Below are positions 8,411 to 20,125 of a stretch of 64,000 bases of DNA, piece by piece. A model generated the notes under the pieces. The model was not told the DNA's origin and did not search any database. It saw only the letters and a list, made by a program, of their open reading frames with translations. Made by a program: the position numbers and the translations under genes. Source of the DNA: Balamuthia mandrillaris (lineage: Eukaryota > Discosea > Longamoebia > Balamuthiidae). The stretch lies in the NCBI GenBank assembly GCA_031835245.1, contig JAVKOQ010000017.1, positions 233,501 to 297,500 of the forward strand, given 5' to 3'. Position 1 is the stretch's first letter, and every line of letters starts with the position of its first letter.

Positions 8411-11283
8411 ATGTTCTTGTCCGAGTATCTTCCCCTGCGGCGAAGGGGCAACGGAGAGGCCCCGACAGCCGCCTCCCCTCTTCCCGCTGGCAGTGCTGGT
8501 GGACAGCAACCAACAACAACACCGCCACAACAACAACAATCCTCTTTCTTCGCTTTTCTGCCCTCTTTCTTTGGCTCTTCTTCTCCTTCTGCATCTTCTT
8601 CTTCTTCTTCTCCTCCTCCTCCTCTTTCTTCTTCTTCTCTTTCCTCCTCCTCCTCTGCCTCCACCTCTTCCGCTTCTGCTCTTCCTCTCTCTATCGCGAC
8701 CCCCTCGGCTCCGCCTTTAGGAGAAGTCTCCCTCACCTCCTCGTGCTCTCCCTCTCGCACCAAGCTCACCCGCTCTCGCCCGAGCATCGACTGCCCCATT
8801 TGCTTCGACCCCATCCGTGACCCACGCATCCTAAAGAACTGCGGCCACACTTTTTGCTTCGACTGTCTTCGCCTCGTTAATTTCAGAGACAGGCCGGAAG
8901 GTTGGTTTCTTCTCTTCTATTCTCTTCTCTTCTCTCATTCTCTGCTACTCTCATTCTCTCATTCTCTCTTCTCTCTCTCATTCTCTCATTCTCTCATTCT
9001 CTCACTCTCTCATTCTCTCACTCTCTCACTCTCTCACTCTCTCATTCTCTCATTCTCTCATTCTCTCATTCTCTCATTCTCTCATTCTCTCATTCTCTCA
9101 TTCTCTCTTCCCTCTTCCCTCTTCATTCCTCTTGTTTCTCAACAAAGCAATACATGAACAACAAATAAAAAGGTTGGCAGGAGACAGTAGGAGATGGTTT
9201 GGCTATAGCCTGTCCGTTGTGCCGCGTGGTCACTCACATACGAAGTGCCGCAGACTTGACCAAGAACTGGTCCTTCTTAGAGTTAATGAACGGTACACAA
9301 CTTTCACTCTATCTTTGCTGTCGTGCTATCGTTTCTTGTTGTTGATATGAGTACTTTTGTTTTGGTTAAAGATCGAAGTTTGGTCAAATGGAGCGAAGAG
9401 GACGATGAAGAAGACGAAGACGAGCAAGTCCATAACAACAACGACAAACACCAAAGGCGGAAACAAAAGGAAAAAGAAAAAGAAAAAGTACTCATCGACG
9501 AGGAAGAGAATGAGGACAGCGAGGAAGATGAAGAGAGTGTTCTGCCCTCCAAAGACAGCAGTAATTATCACAGACTTCAAACGGAAGAAGAGATTGACAG
9601 TTTCTGCGAGTTTTTGAACAACTCTGCCTCTTCTCTGCCTCATCGACTGTTAGCAGAATACGAGAAGAGACGCGGCGGCGATGGCAAAGTAACTTTCTTG
9701 TTGGTCGGTCTTACTGGCCATGGAAAGAGCTCTTTGATTAACTTGCTGTTTGGAAAACTTGTTGCTGCTAGAGGAAGTACACAAGTATGCATGTTTCTTC
9801 TTCTTTCTCTTGTTCCTTTCTCCTTTCTTCTTTCTTCTTTCTTCATCAACTAACGAACCAAAAAAGACATCAACAACAAAGGAAGTGGCGTTATATCAAC
9901 ACCCAACAGTGGATGGATTGTTCTTCATCGACACGCCTGGTTTGTTCGACTCTCGTGGTGAGCGTGTTGACGCTGAGAATGAGAGCAAGATCATGCGTTT
10001 CCTTCAAAACTCTCACTGCAAACCGGATTGTACGTTTTTTTCTTACCTCCTTCTCCTTCTATGCTTCCTGTTCTCCCTTTGAGTTTCATTTGATTAAAAC
10101 GAAAACACAACACACATGAAAGGCATCATATTGGTCTGCAAATTTTCAGATACACAAAGCGGAGCTATGCAGCGAGCGGTACAATTCGTGCAACAAGTGC
10201 GAAGGATGTATGGCTCCCAAGTCATTGTAGTTGCCACTTATGCCAACACAAAGACTCTTGGCCACTTGGCAAGCTGTGAGGAACAGTATCAGCGTCTTCG
10301 TGCTCAAGGTTCTTTCTACTATCTTTTCACTCTTCCTCAGTTTCTCTCTCCTTCTGACTTTACAATCGTTCGTAGGAAGGAAAAAAGAAGCAATCCTTTG
10401 TCGATGGAATGCATGGAAAGACGCCAAGATAAGTTGGCTCCAAAACGAACTCTCCAAAGATGGAGCGCAAGACAAAGAAGAGCAGGAAGAAGGAGCAGAT
10501 GAACACGACCAAGACCTTAACGCCGCTGAATTGGAGAGCAAAGAGCGTTGTTGGATGAGTCCTGAAGAAATGAAACGCGAGCTCGAATCGGCTCTGCAAA
10601 AACAAACACAAGAACAGCACCAAAACAAGAGCAACAAGGAGAAGAAACATCCTGTTCGCGTGGTGATGATCGACAACGATGAGTTATGCAAAACGAACGC
10701 CTCAGGAGAGAGAGTCTTGTTGAATGGAGAGCCTTGGATACCTCCTTTAGTGGAAGTCATTTTGGAGGTGAAAGCGTCGGCCACGTCTCGCGTTGCGGAG
10801 GGCATGCTCCAAAACATGTCGGCTGATGAGGAGGTCAAGAAAGCTGCTGGCTTTGGCGTCGCTAATCAGCTCAAAAGTATGTCTCCCTTGTCATTTCCTC
10901 TCTTCCTTCTTTCCTTCTCCATTTCATTCTTTTGTTCGCTCTTTCTGTTTCTCACGTTGCTTGTTTTCGTTGTTGCAGCATTGATGAAAGTGGCGTCCAT
11001 CTCCGGAACAACAGGTGGAGCTATTGTCATCTACGGCACTATGGCGGCCACCGAGGGAAGTGTGGCTGCCAGCACGTTGGTCAGCGCAGGCGTTGCTGGA
11101 GCCACACTTGCCTCCATCCCCGTCATCGTGTTGGGCACTGCTGGCGTTCTTGTCACCGCAGGCCTTTATAACCTTTACACAGCCGTCAAGTCCTCTTCCT
11201 CTCGTTCTTCTTCTTCCTCCTCCTCCTCTCGTTCTTCTTCTTCTTGTTCTTCTTCTTCTTGTTCTTCTTCTTCTTCTTGTTCT

Positions 11284-11316
<33 letters not shown>

Positions 11317-11328
11317 AACAGACTTTGA
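8411..11328 (+). CDS. RING-finger / AIG1-like GTPase fusion with hydrophobic tail
   Basis: Seven exons: 8411-8900, 9173-9292, 9372-9784, 9867-10029, 10123-10308, 10376-10876, 10979-11328. All phases agree, giving 740 residues. A Ser/Pro-rich N-terminus is followed by a C3HC4 RING at about 126-180, with [15 protein letters not shown] and CPLCR; the last pair is created by the first splice. An acidic linker leads to a GTPase domain. This has P-loop GLTGHGKSS at about 316, a switch-II motif DTPG at about 363 and a degenerate G4 (TYANTK) at about 433, closest in style to AIG1/GIMAP GTPases. Residues 625-690 form a Gly/Ala-rich hydrophobic region, followed by a poly-Ser tail. A membrane-anchored, GTP-controlled E3 ubiquitin ligase is the obvious inference. 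The donor at 10309 (GTTCTT) is weak. Confidence 0.82.
8931..9120 (+). repeat. Intronic (TCTCAT/TCTCAC)n microsatellite
   Basis: The first intron of the RING-GTPase gene (8901-9172) is mostly a pyrimidine hexamer array of TCTCAT and TCTCAC units on the sense strand. Serine/histidine-rich open frames across it are artefacts. Confidence 0.9.
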
Positions 11329-11369
11329 TGTATCTTTGTTTTTGTAAATGCATTGTTATTGTTGAAGAG

Positions 11370-11709
11370 TTAACTTTTTTGGACGTTGGTGTTGTCCAGA
11401 AGGAACCGCTGCATGTCGATCAACTCTTGGTCGCAGCAGGAGTGGCCGAGCCCTTCGTAGGTGCGGAACGTGCCGTTGACGCCCGCTTTCTTCAATTGGG
11501 CAAAGCTCTGTTGGCCCCACTCATACAGTACCACTTCATCTGCTCATTGTCGCATGTGAGAAGAGCGAGAGAGAGAGAGAGAGAGACGAAAAGAAAAGGG
11601 TACCTTCGAGGCCATGGCACATCAACAAAGGTATCTCTTTGCTTCGTCCAACAACCATCTAGGCAGCAATGTTAAACGGAAGGAAAAGAGGGAGGGATAA
11701 AGCAGAGAT

Positions 11710-11748
<39 letters not shown>

Positions 11749-13039
11749 TACTTGAGCGCATTGCGAAGCAAAAGGAAGGTATCCGCTAAGAGCGATGACG
11801 CCACCCAGCCGATACTTGCCGCAATAGTAGGCTGTGTGCAAAGCGCTGGCCGCTCCTTGGGAGAAGCCTCCCAGAAAGATGTTTTGTTCTGTCAGCGGTT
11901 GCTGCTGTTGCTGTGTTGGGTTACCGCCGCCATTCCCCTGCTCCAGTTCTTTCTCCACCAGACCCAACACTGTGGAGCGTTTAGTGCGTGAGAGAAGGAA
12001 GCAGAGCAGCAGAGATGAGAAAGGAGGAGGAGGAGGAGGAGAAGGAGAAGGAGAAGGAGAAGGAGAAGGAGAAGGAGAAGGAGAAGGAGAAGGAGAAGGA
12101 GAAGGAGAAGGAGAAGGAGAAGGAGAAGGAGAAGGAGAAGGAGAAGGAGAAGGAGAAGGAGAAGGAGAAGGAGAAGGAGAAGAGAAGGAGAAGGAGAAGG
12201 AGAAGGAGAAGGAGAAGGAGAAGGAGAAGGAGAAGGAGAAGGAGGAAGGAGAAGGAGAAGGAGAAGGAGAAGGAGAAGGGAGAAGGAGAAGGAGAAGGAG
12301 AAGAGAAGGAGAAGGAGAAGGAGAAGGAGAAGAGGAGAAGGAGAAGGAGAAGGAGAAGGAGAAGGAGAAGGAGAAGGAGAAGGAGAAGGAGAAGGAGAAG
12401 GAGAAGGAGAAAAGGAAGGGAAGGAGATGGAAAGGGAGAAGGAAGGAAGTAGGGAGAAGGGAGAAGGAGAAAAGGAAAAGGGGAAGGAGAAGGAAAGGAA
12501 GAAGGAAGAAGGGAGAAGGGAGACGGACAAGGAGCAAAAGATAAGTAAACGATACGAACCAAACTCTTTTGTCTGAGAAAGGCCTTCGTAGTCCTCCAGA
12601 TCTTGTCGATCGCCGGAGAGGTCCTTGATGTCGTACCAACCCGGCATACGCATCCCGCCATTGAGGGTGATCGGCCTTACGGGTCTATTTTTTTTTTTTT
12701 GGAGTGTGTTTTGTCGATCAGCTCCTATGGATTGGAGTGCACCGATGAGATGGGAGGAGAAAAATTTTACGCTGTGGGCAACACGATCCGAAAGTGTTGA
12801 AGTTGACGGGAGAGGTAGTACAAAGGGTCGAACCAGCCTTGCCCGGTGTCCCCCAACCCATGCAGAAAGATCAGGGTGGCTCGGTGGTCCGCTGCCGACG
12901 GGATCGTCAAGATCGTCGACGACGACGACGCTGAGGAAGAATGCCTCCTCCTTCCAGCGGAAGAGCGGAGACAGAACGACCCTCTGCTCGTCCTCACGTG
13001 CTGGGTGGACGAGGCAGCCGCTCTCCGAAAACCATTCAT
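11370..13039 (-). CDS. Acyl-protein thioesterase / lysophospholipase (alpha/beta hydrolase)
   Basis: Five minus-strand exons: 12771-13039, 12560-12684, 11752-11969, 11604-11658, 11370-11539. Phases are consistent and the product is 278 residues. The fold signature starts at FLHGLGDTGQGWF, and splicing creates the oxyanion-side segment [23 protein letters not shown]. The nucleophile elbow GFSQG has Ser near 166. The acid Asp is residue 223, created across the exon 4/5 junction in LEDEVV. The catalytic His near 257 sits in GLGHS. Spacing matches LYPLA/APT enzymes, which depalmitoylate proteins or cleave lysophospholipids. The roughly 45-residue N-terminus rich in Ser and Arg could be an organelle targeting peptide. 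It is convergent with the RING-GTPase gene, with 41 bp between stops. Confidence 0.93.
12025..12420 (-). repeat. Intronic (TTCTCC)n array
   Basis: The second intron of the thioesterase gene (11970-12559) contains about 390 bp of GGAGAA units on the plus strand, which is TTCTCC on the sense strand, with a few phase slips. The array opens long Lys/Glu, Arg or Ser/Phe frames in every register. None is a gene. Confidence 0.95.
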
Positions 13040-13219
13040 CCTTCGCTGTCTTTCTGTTTTTTCTTTTTCTTTTCTCCCTTCTTTCCTTTGCCTTTTGCGC
13101 TATAGTACTCTTATAGCGCGCGCTCTCTCTCTTCTTCTTCTTCTTCTTCTGTGGGAGACAAGCCACGTCGACACCACTTCAGCCACTCTCACTCCCCATG
13201 TGCTTGCACGGAGGAGCTG

Positions 13220-13387
13220 CTACTTCTCTTGGTGTGCCGCCTCCGCCTCCTCCTCCGGCACACCAAAGAGGAAAGGGTGTTGCTGAGCAAGGCGGCCGAC
13301 CTGTTCGAAGAACTCTGCATCATGTCGCCAATGGTTGCACCCTATTTATATCATGTTGGTAACGCAACAGAGAGCAGAGAGCAGAGA

Positions 13388-13426
<39 letters not shown>

Positions 13427-13816
13427 ACAGGAGAAAGCGTTACCTTCAAGCAAGTGAGTGAACTCATGAAGCATCAGCCACAATAAATGCTCCTCCTTCT
13501 TGCCGTTGCAGTAACGTTCGACGAAAGCCTGTTCCTGCTCGTAGGCTGACTGGGAACCGTCCGTCAATCCAACTTCCAGCGCTTCCGTGAAGAATGTGAT
13601 GTAGCCCGTCATCACCGATGTTTCTGCAAACACAAACTCTCTTTCGCCTACATTCATTGTCAGCTCTGTTCAGTTCTTTCTTCTCACTCTGTCTCTGTCT
13701 CTGTCTCTGTCTCTGTCTCTGTCTCTGTCTCTGTCTCTGTCTCTGTCTCTGTCTCTGTCTCTGTCTCTGTCTCTGTCTCTGTCTCTGTCTCTGTCTCTGT
13801 CTCTGTCTCCGTCTTC

Positions 13817-13875
<59 letters not shown>

Positions 13876-14313
13876 TTTGAAGAGATACTTGGTTACCTGT
13901 GGGCCGTTTGCTGAATGCCAAACGCACGTTCTTGCTGCCTACCAGCAACCTCTTCGAGTCGCCGTGCCTCCATAACAAAAAGTCCAACAGGTCCTGCAGG
14001 ATGGGTTTGTACAGCTCTCCTCTCAGCCTGTTAAGGGACGTGGTCAGAACACTCTATGTGCCAAGGCAGGAGGAGGAGGAGGAGGAAGGAGAACGAGTGC
14101 CTCTCGTGTTGGCGGCTCTGTTCTTTGAAGCGCTCGAGCCTTCGCAGAAATGCGGTCATATCTTCCCTCTTGGCTGCAAACCTGAGGCTTCGTGGCTTCC
14201 GTGTTACGTTCGTGGGAGCGGAAGCGCCGCCACAGTACCTTGCGAGATGCCCACACTCGCCACACGAGTTACACCGTTTGTCCTTCCTGTCGATAAGCTT
14301 TTCGTTGAGCGGA

Positions 14314-14374
<61 letters not shown>

Positions 14375-14452
14375 ACAATTAACCTTGTCGCTTTCCTCTG
14401 CTTCATCCTTCGCGTGCTCCTCTCTTGTGCGCCCTTCTCTTCCATCCTCCAC
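13220..14452 (-). CDS. Zinc-knuckle plus HExxH metalloprotease-like protein
   Basis: Five exons: 14384-14452, 14095-14297, 13897-14027, 13444-13623, 13220-13341. Phases agree, giving 234 residues. A CCHC zinc knuckle lies at C32-C35-H40-C45. A helical middle follows, then an HEFTH metal-binding helix at residues 187-191. Splicing places G-C-N-H-W-R-H-D directly after it; H198 or H201 would supply the third zinc ligand. Spacing and the HWRHDAEFF context resemble SprT/Wss1-like and related zincin proteases, but similarity is too thin to name a family. A nucleic-acid-binding protease, for example in DNA-protein crosslink repair, is a speculation. The ATG at 14452 is the first in frame, and several introns are GA/TC microsatellites. 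Confidence 0.7.
13690..13876. repeat. (CTCTGT)n / (CT)n microsatellite in intron
   Basis: This array fills the third intron of the metalloprotease gene (13624-13896). On the sense (minus) strand it reads as a polypurine ACAGAG array. That is opposite to the pyrimidine-on-sense rule of the other repeat-filled introns here. Confidence 0.9.
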
Positions 14453-14583
14453 TTCTCTTCTCCTCTCCTTGTTTTTATGGTTTTTTAAAACTTCTCAACA
14501 AGAACACTTTCAGGTAATGTAATGCTTCATTCTTACTTTTTTCTCAAAAAAACAAAAAGAAAAAAAAAACGAACAAACTTCTC

Positions 14584-17573
14584 TCAATAAAAAAAGTAGG
14601 AAGCCACCGCAGAACACGCTCTCCATGCCAATGCCGCAGCCGGCACCACCGAAGCCGCCATCAGCACCTTGTATCCTGTTCTTCCCCACATCTTCACCCT
14701 GGCGGAGACCTGCGGGTTCATCAATCTCCCTTTCGCCAAGACCATCAGCAAAGCTCCCCACAAAGCCACGCTCACCAATTTCAGAACGTCTTCCTCTCCT
14801 CTTCCTCCGTTTCCTCCTCCGTCGAGAATGAAGAGGTCCAACAACAGGACCAACGTCCAACGAATCGAGTCGTTCTGTTGCAGGAAACGCAGGACGCTCC
14901 ACAGCATTTGCATCGAGTGATTGTTGGCGTTGTGGTTGTTGTTGGTCCAGAAGAAGAGAGAAGAGAGGAAAGTAGGTGTGGAGGATGTAAGAAGGAGCTT
15001 GAGGAGCATTTGAAGGTGCTGGTGGATCATCCAACAACGAAGTACGGTCTGAGTGGCAAAGTAGGTTATGGCAAAGGTGAGAAGGCTGAACACGGCGGAG
15101 ATGTACCAGCGGCGACGCCGATACAAGGGGAGAAACAGCCACAGAACGCAGCCAACACCGACCACGAAGCTCACCACGGTTTCAGACCACATCCAAGAAT
15201 CTCCATCCAAAGAACCAGAAGGAGTGGAAAAAGCGAAAGAGAAGAGTTGGTCAACGATCCAAGTGAGAGTGTGCCAGAGCATCGTGGTGGCACGGTTCAA
15301 TAGGAAGGAATAGGCTCCCAACACAAGAAATCCAAAGCCGAAAGGCAGAATGATGTTACTAAAGTCCAACTTTGGTCTTGCGGTGAAAGAGATGGCCACC
15401 AGGAAGGCCAGCAGAGCGAGCTGTGGATAGACACGAAAGAGAAGGAGGAGCTGATGAAGAAGAGAAGGTGGTTGAACGCAGCTGTTACCGCTGAAGAACC
15501 ACCGCAGACAGCATACGAAGAGGATGGAGAGGGAAAAGGCAAGTAGTTGGCGGGTCCACAGGGGAATGTAGGGAATGGTCTCGAACTTGGTGCTTGCTAA
15601 GATGGCGTCCACGGCTTTCTTCTTCTCTTCTTCTTCCAAAGACAAAAGGTCGTGATAAGGACTTGTTTTGTTTGTTGCCTTCTTCTTTTTCTTCTCCTTG
15701 TTTGCGTCTTCATCATCCTCTTTCTCGTTACCATTGGTGTCATTGTGTTGAATCGGTTCTTGTTGTGAAGTGATCGGGAACGATACCTCGGAAAGAAGAC
15801 GGCGCATGATGCCAGGGGGAAGAGACAAGAGGGCCTCTCTTCGGACTTCAGGATCGCTGTCATGCCGCACGCACAGCACAACCGCTCTGTGCACCGCTGC
15901 TGTGGCGTACTTGTAGGGAACACGAGCATACAATCTCAATAACTAGTATAACGACATTCAGTATTAGATATCTAAGTCCACCTCTCTCTGCTCTCGCTCT
16001 GTCTTCTCCTCTCATTTCTTAGCTCTCGTCTCGACAGTTACAAACTTACCTCAATGCGTAGTTGAGGGTCAAGAAGAAGATTGACTTCTTCCACGACGCT
16101 GTAGAGTGATCCTGCGGCCTTTTGTTGAATTGACTTTGTGCCATAACTCTTTAGCCATCTGCTTGCCGTGCGGTACCATGGTTCTTCATAATCCTCTGCC
16201 TCTTCCTCCACGTTTTGCGGTTCCTCGTTTTCTTCTTCTGATTCTTCTTCTTCCTCACTGTCATTTTCGTGCATGTCTGGCAGGATTCCATGATTACCAG
16301 TCTGATCATCGTCATCTTGGTCGCTGTCACTATCATCGCTATCACCATCTCCATCGCCTCCACTGCCACTGCCTTCAACTGCAGAAGTAGAATTATATCT
16401 GCGCTCGGTCTCATTCAAGTCTGGTATTACTCCGTTATTACCGTCCTGTTCAACGGTATTATATTCATCATGGCCATCATTCTCATCTCCATGATTGTTT
16501 TCAGCTACTATGTTAGGATTAACAGAAGGCCGTGAAGCAGAAGGTGGAGGAGGTGGAGGAACAGGATCGGCTGTTATTTGGTCCAACAGGTATCCCAACA
16601 TATACAGAGGAACCGCCGTCATGTCCGCCGAAGATGAATCTCTGTGTCGCGTTCTTGAGCCAGAAGAAGAGGAAGCAGAAGATGACGAAGCAGAGGACGA
16701 AGCAGAAGACGAAGCAGAACCGGTATCATGCACTTGTTCTGTTTCTTCATGCTGTTGTGATGCAGATGATGAATAGTCTGCATTCTCCGCAGGAGAAAAT
16801 GTTTGTGGCCGATGTTGATGTTGAGATGGTTGCTGTTGTTGATGTGGTGGGCGTTGGTGTTGATGGTGATGTTGAGGGTGTGGTGGAGGATGAACAGCAG
16901 ATCTTCTCATCATTTGCTCAATGGCAGCTCTATTTTCTAGCTCTCTCTGCTCGTAGCATTCCGGAGCAGCAAAGATAGGCTCGCTCAACTCTGCCAAACA
17001 TCGTATCAAGTCCGTTTGTAGATTTCTCCACAAGTTATTATCACCATCTTCATCCTTACCTTCTATCTCTTTTTCTTTCCCTTTTTGATTGTTACGTTTA
17101 GACGATGAAGAAGCAGAATGCGAAAGGGCAGTGAGCGATGAAAGAGAAGAAGTCGAAGTTGTCTCAGTGGTTGTAGCCAGTTGCAAACTGACCAACTCCA
17201 CCAAACTTTCCAACACAGCGAGTTGCACCCGCAGCCCGTACTTTGCCGTTTGGCTCACCAGGAGAGATAGCCATTTTCGGTGCTGAGGCCTTGTTGTTCC
17301 TGTTGAAGCGGAAGCGGAAGCAGAAGCAGACGAGGAAATAGCGCGACAGCAGCGATGGAGGTGTTGCAAAAGTCGAGTTGGCGGATACACAAAACTAAGA
17401 GCAGGAAGAGAAAAGCAGAAAGGTAATGAGTTAGCAAAAAATAGAGAGGAGAGAGCGGAGATAGACAAAGCGATAGAGGGGAAAGAGGGACAAAGAAAGG
17501 GGAGAGAGGGGAGAGAGAGAGAGAGAGAGAGACAGCGAGATAGAGAGGGGAAAGAGGGACAGATAAAGGGGGA

Positions 17574-17622
<49 letters not shown>

Positions 17623-18442
17623 CGAGCAAAAAGACAGAGAGCCAAAAAGAAGAGAAAGCAGGAAAAAAAATAACGTACTTCGACACAAAAGTTTTTTTCC
17701 AATCAACTCTCCGCCTTCTCCTCCTCCTCCTTCGAGCTCCGCCGCTCTCTCCGTCCTCTTCTTCCTTCTCTTTCTCCTTCTCTTCCTCCCCTTCTTCTCC
17801 GCCTTCCTCTTCCTCCTCCTCCATCTCCACAAACTCGATCACAAACGGAATGCCAAAGCAGCACCCAGGAAGGTGGTTCATCAGCATGGAAGAGGTGGCC
17901 ACCGACGAGGAACCAGCAGCGGTGGAGGAGCGCAGCCCCGCCCAGCCGTTGCTGGCCAGGGAGATCAGGTCGCTGGGGTCCAGCTGCAGTTGGACCTGTC
18001 CCGTGTTGTTGCCCGTCGTAAAAGAGGCCGAGAGCGTCAACGTGCCTCTTCCCCCTCCCCCCATTGCTCCCTGATTGGAATTATTTGTCGGGGCCGCTGC
18101 TTCTTCTTCACTTTCTTCTTCTTCTCCTTCTTCTTCTCCTTCACTGTCTTCTTCTGCTTCTCCTAATCTTTCTTCTCCCTCCTCACCTTGGGAGGCCTCA
18201 ACGGGTGAATCCACGGAGGAGGAGGAGGAGGAGGGAAAGAGGGCGGTCTCAGCATTCGCCGAAGAGGGAGCGAGCTCCAGCACCAGGCGACGCCAGGTGG
18301 CGCTGCGCTCGTGGAGGGAGTCGTCCAGAAGGAGGCAGCGAAAGTGCTGGCAGGTGGCCTCCAGCGCCAGCAGCTCGGCCGCCTGGCAGAAGCTGAAGAC
18401 GTGCAGCTGCAGCTCCACTGGCAAATCTTCCATCGTGTGCAC
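14584..18442 (-). CDS. F-box protein with multi-span membrane C-terminus
   Basis: Three exons, 17679-18442, 16050-17394 and 14584-15942, join in phase to 1,155 residues. An F-box occupies about residues 4-45 (MEDLPVELQLHVFSFCQ..LEATCQHFRCLLLDD). Long acidic and Ser-rich disordered segments follow. Two helical, HEAT/ARM-like stretches appear near 257-330 and around residues 703-740. The last third has about eight to ten hydrophobic helices ending at the C-terminus (YFFY). Splice joins AA|T (into FVYPPTRLL) and GAG|TTA (into LLRLYARVP) both restore sensible sequence, so this appears to be one gene, not two. A membrane-embedded SCF receptor, for instance in ER or Golgi quality control, is an inference. 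I do not recognise the transmembrane family. ATG 18433 is an alternative start. Confidence 0.72.
17505..17625. repeat. Intronic (GA)n microsatellite
   Basis: GAGA arrays in the first intron of the F-box membrane protein gene (17395-17678), reading TC-rich on the sense strand. The extended open frames around it are low-complexity artefacts. Confidence 0.9.
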
Positions 18443-18670
18443 TTCTTTCTTTTGCTTCTCTTTTTCTGTCGATTTTTTTATTTTTCGTATCGTTAATTAT
18501 CAAAAAAAAAAAGTCTGGCATTCCAATGATTAATCAAAGATTCCATAGTCTACAAAAATTCACCCAATCATGATTCAAAAATCCATATTTTAATGTCGTC
18601 AATTATTACAATGATCGTAGGAAAAATGTCGACAAAACCAATTTATTTATTGGGAAGGTGAGAAACAGGA

Positions 18671-19719
18671 TCATACGGGACGGCCTTGCAGGTCTTTGCG
18701 AAGGAACCAGCCCTTCAGGACGAGGATCTTGATGATGGTCACGACGATCAGCGTCAGTCCCTCTGCCCAGGAAAACGCTTCAATTTTGAACAAGAGGCCT
18801 TCCATGTCTTGATGCAGAGCAACAGCAAGAATGGTGAGAGGAACAAAGATCAAATGAAACCCGAGTGAGAACAGAGCAAGCAAGAGATGAGGATGGATGG
18901 AAAAAAGTACATTGATGGTTGACTTGGTCTCGAACGCGTTGCATCTTGAGCTCCCAGTCGATATCTCGGGCATTAGCGGTCATTGTGTGCACGGAGGAGT
19001 GTATGCTGAGATACTTGGCTGGCGAATGAGGGGAGAGGAGCAACAGAATAAATGAGCAGACGGATCAAAGAACACCAGAAGAGAGCACAACAAGGCAGAA
19101 AGGAAGGAGTGGAAAATAGGGGAAAAGATAACAGACGAGACGCAGCACCGAAAATGGATCACTGCCAGACTCGAAGGAGAGGAAGAGCGAGAGAGCACAA
19201 ACCGTCAATTGTGGCGGCTTCGTGGTAGCTTTTGCTATCAGCGTCAATGAAGGTAACCGTGACGGTTTTATCCACCGTTCTGGAGTGCAGGTTGGAGAAA
19301 CACACCTTCCATCTTCCGCCCTGGCCCTCCTGCACGTCCACCTCAAAGTATCCCGTTTCATCCATCCAACCCTCTTCCACAAGCTCCTCCTTCTTTTTGT
19401 TTTTCTTTGAGGGTTTTTGCTGTTGTTGTTCCGCTTCTTCGTCATCATCGGGAGGAAAAGCAAAGGTGTGCATGCGAGAGTGTACGACCGTTCCGGAAGG
19501 GTCCTCCACAACGAGCTGAATGTCCATGATGCCGCCTTTCACCACGAAGAACTCCAGCATCATGATGTCTCCTTCCTCGTAGTTCCTTGTCAAGCATTCC
19601 TCTGAACGTTTGGCCACATGGAAGGAGATGGAGTGACAGGAAGGCAGCAAAGCCAAGAAGACCAATCCAGCAAGACAAAACAACCGAAAAGTCATTCTCC
19701 AACCCAAGATGAAGTGCAC
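18671..19719 (-). CDS. p24/TMED (EMP24/GOLD) family cargo receptor
   Basis: Three exons, 19203-19719, 18911-19018 and 18671-18807, encode 253 residues, or 245 from ATG 19695, which gives a cleaner signal peptide (MTFRLFCLAGLVFLALLPSC). The lumenal GOLD domain shows SEECLTRNYEEGD and later the GRWKVCFSN pattern with paired cysteines. A Lys/Glu/Gln insertion sits at about 104-122. A coiled-coil stretch (WELKMQRVRDQ) leads to a single transmembrane helix near the C-terminus, ending FLRKDLQGRPV. The order signal peptide, GOLD, coiled coil, TM, short tail is diagnostic of p24 proteins, which cycle between ER and Golgi in COPI/COPII vesicles. The third exon join (T|AC) was chosen because it restores the juxtamembrane sequence. 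Confidence 0.9.
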
Positions 19720-20125
19720 CCCTACGGACTCCGTGCTGTTTTCCTACGTGGTGTGCTTAACGCGCTCTTCCTCTTCTGTTGGTGACTTCTTTTTTTGCTT
19801 TGTTGCTTCAACCGACGTGTCGTGTTTTATCGCCTTTTTTAGATGTAAATATTTCAGTAATGTTAAATATTTTGGGTATGAAAACAATGTGAACTTGCTG
19901 TCGTCAGCGGGAATTTATGACATCATCGGCATTGATCTCACTTTAAAATCCAATCAAAATTCAAACATAGTCATTATAAAAGGTAAAATTATCCCCTCCC
20001 AACCAAAGAGAACAACGCCCTTTCCTTCTTCTTTCTTCTTCGTCGTCAAACGCTTCTTTCTTTCTTTCTTTCTTTCCAACACAACAATAACAATACTCTT
20101 TCCGTTCTTCAAACCGGCTCCACGA
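19720..20125. promoter_or_regulatory. Divergent promoter region, p24 / hydroxylase
   Basis: A 406-bp A/T-rich spacer between divergent genes. The open frame that extends the hydroxylase upstream to 19709 lacks protein-like composition and overlaps the p24 leader, so the spacer is read as noncoding. It contains ATGACATCATCGG at about 19917-19929 and T/C-rich leader sequence near 20020-20100. Confidence 0.45.

Noticed and set aside
8377-8850. Minus-strand Glu-rich frame
   Set aside because: Antisense of the Ser/Pro-rich first exon of the RING-GTPase gene.
11659-13166. Long Ser/Phe/Leu, Lys/Glu and Arg frames on both strands across 12.0-12.5 kb
   Set aside because: They are translations of a (GGAGAA)n intronic array; the real exons of the thioesterase flank it.
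13618-13987. Cys/Leu and Arg/Asp repeat frames
   Set aside because: Read from the (CTCTGT)n intron; no domain and no independent start signal.
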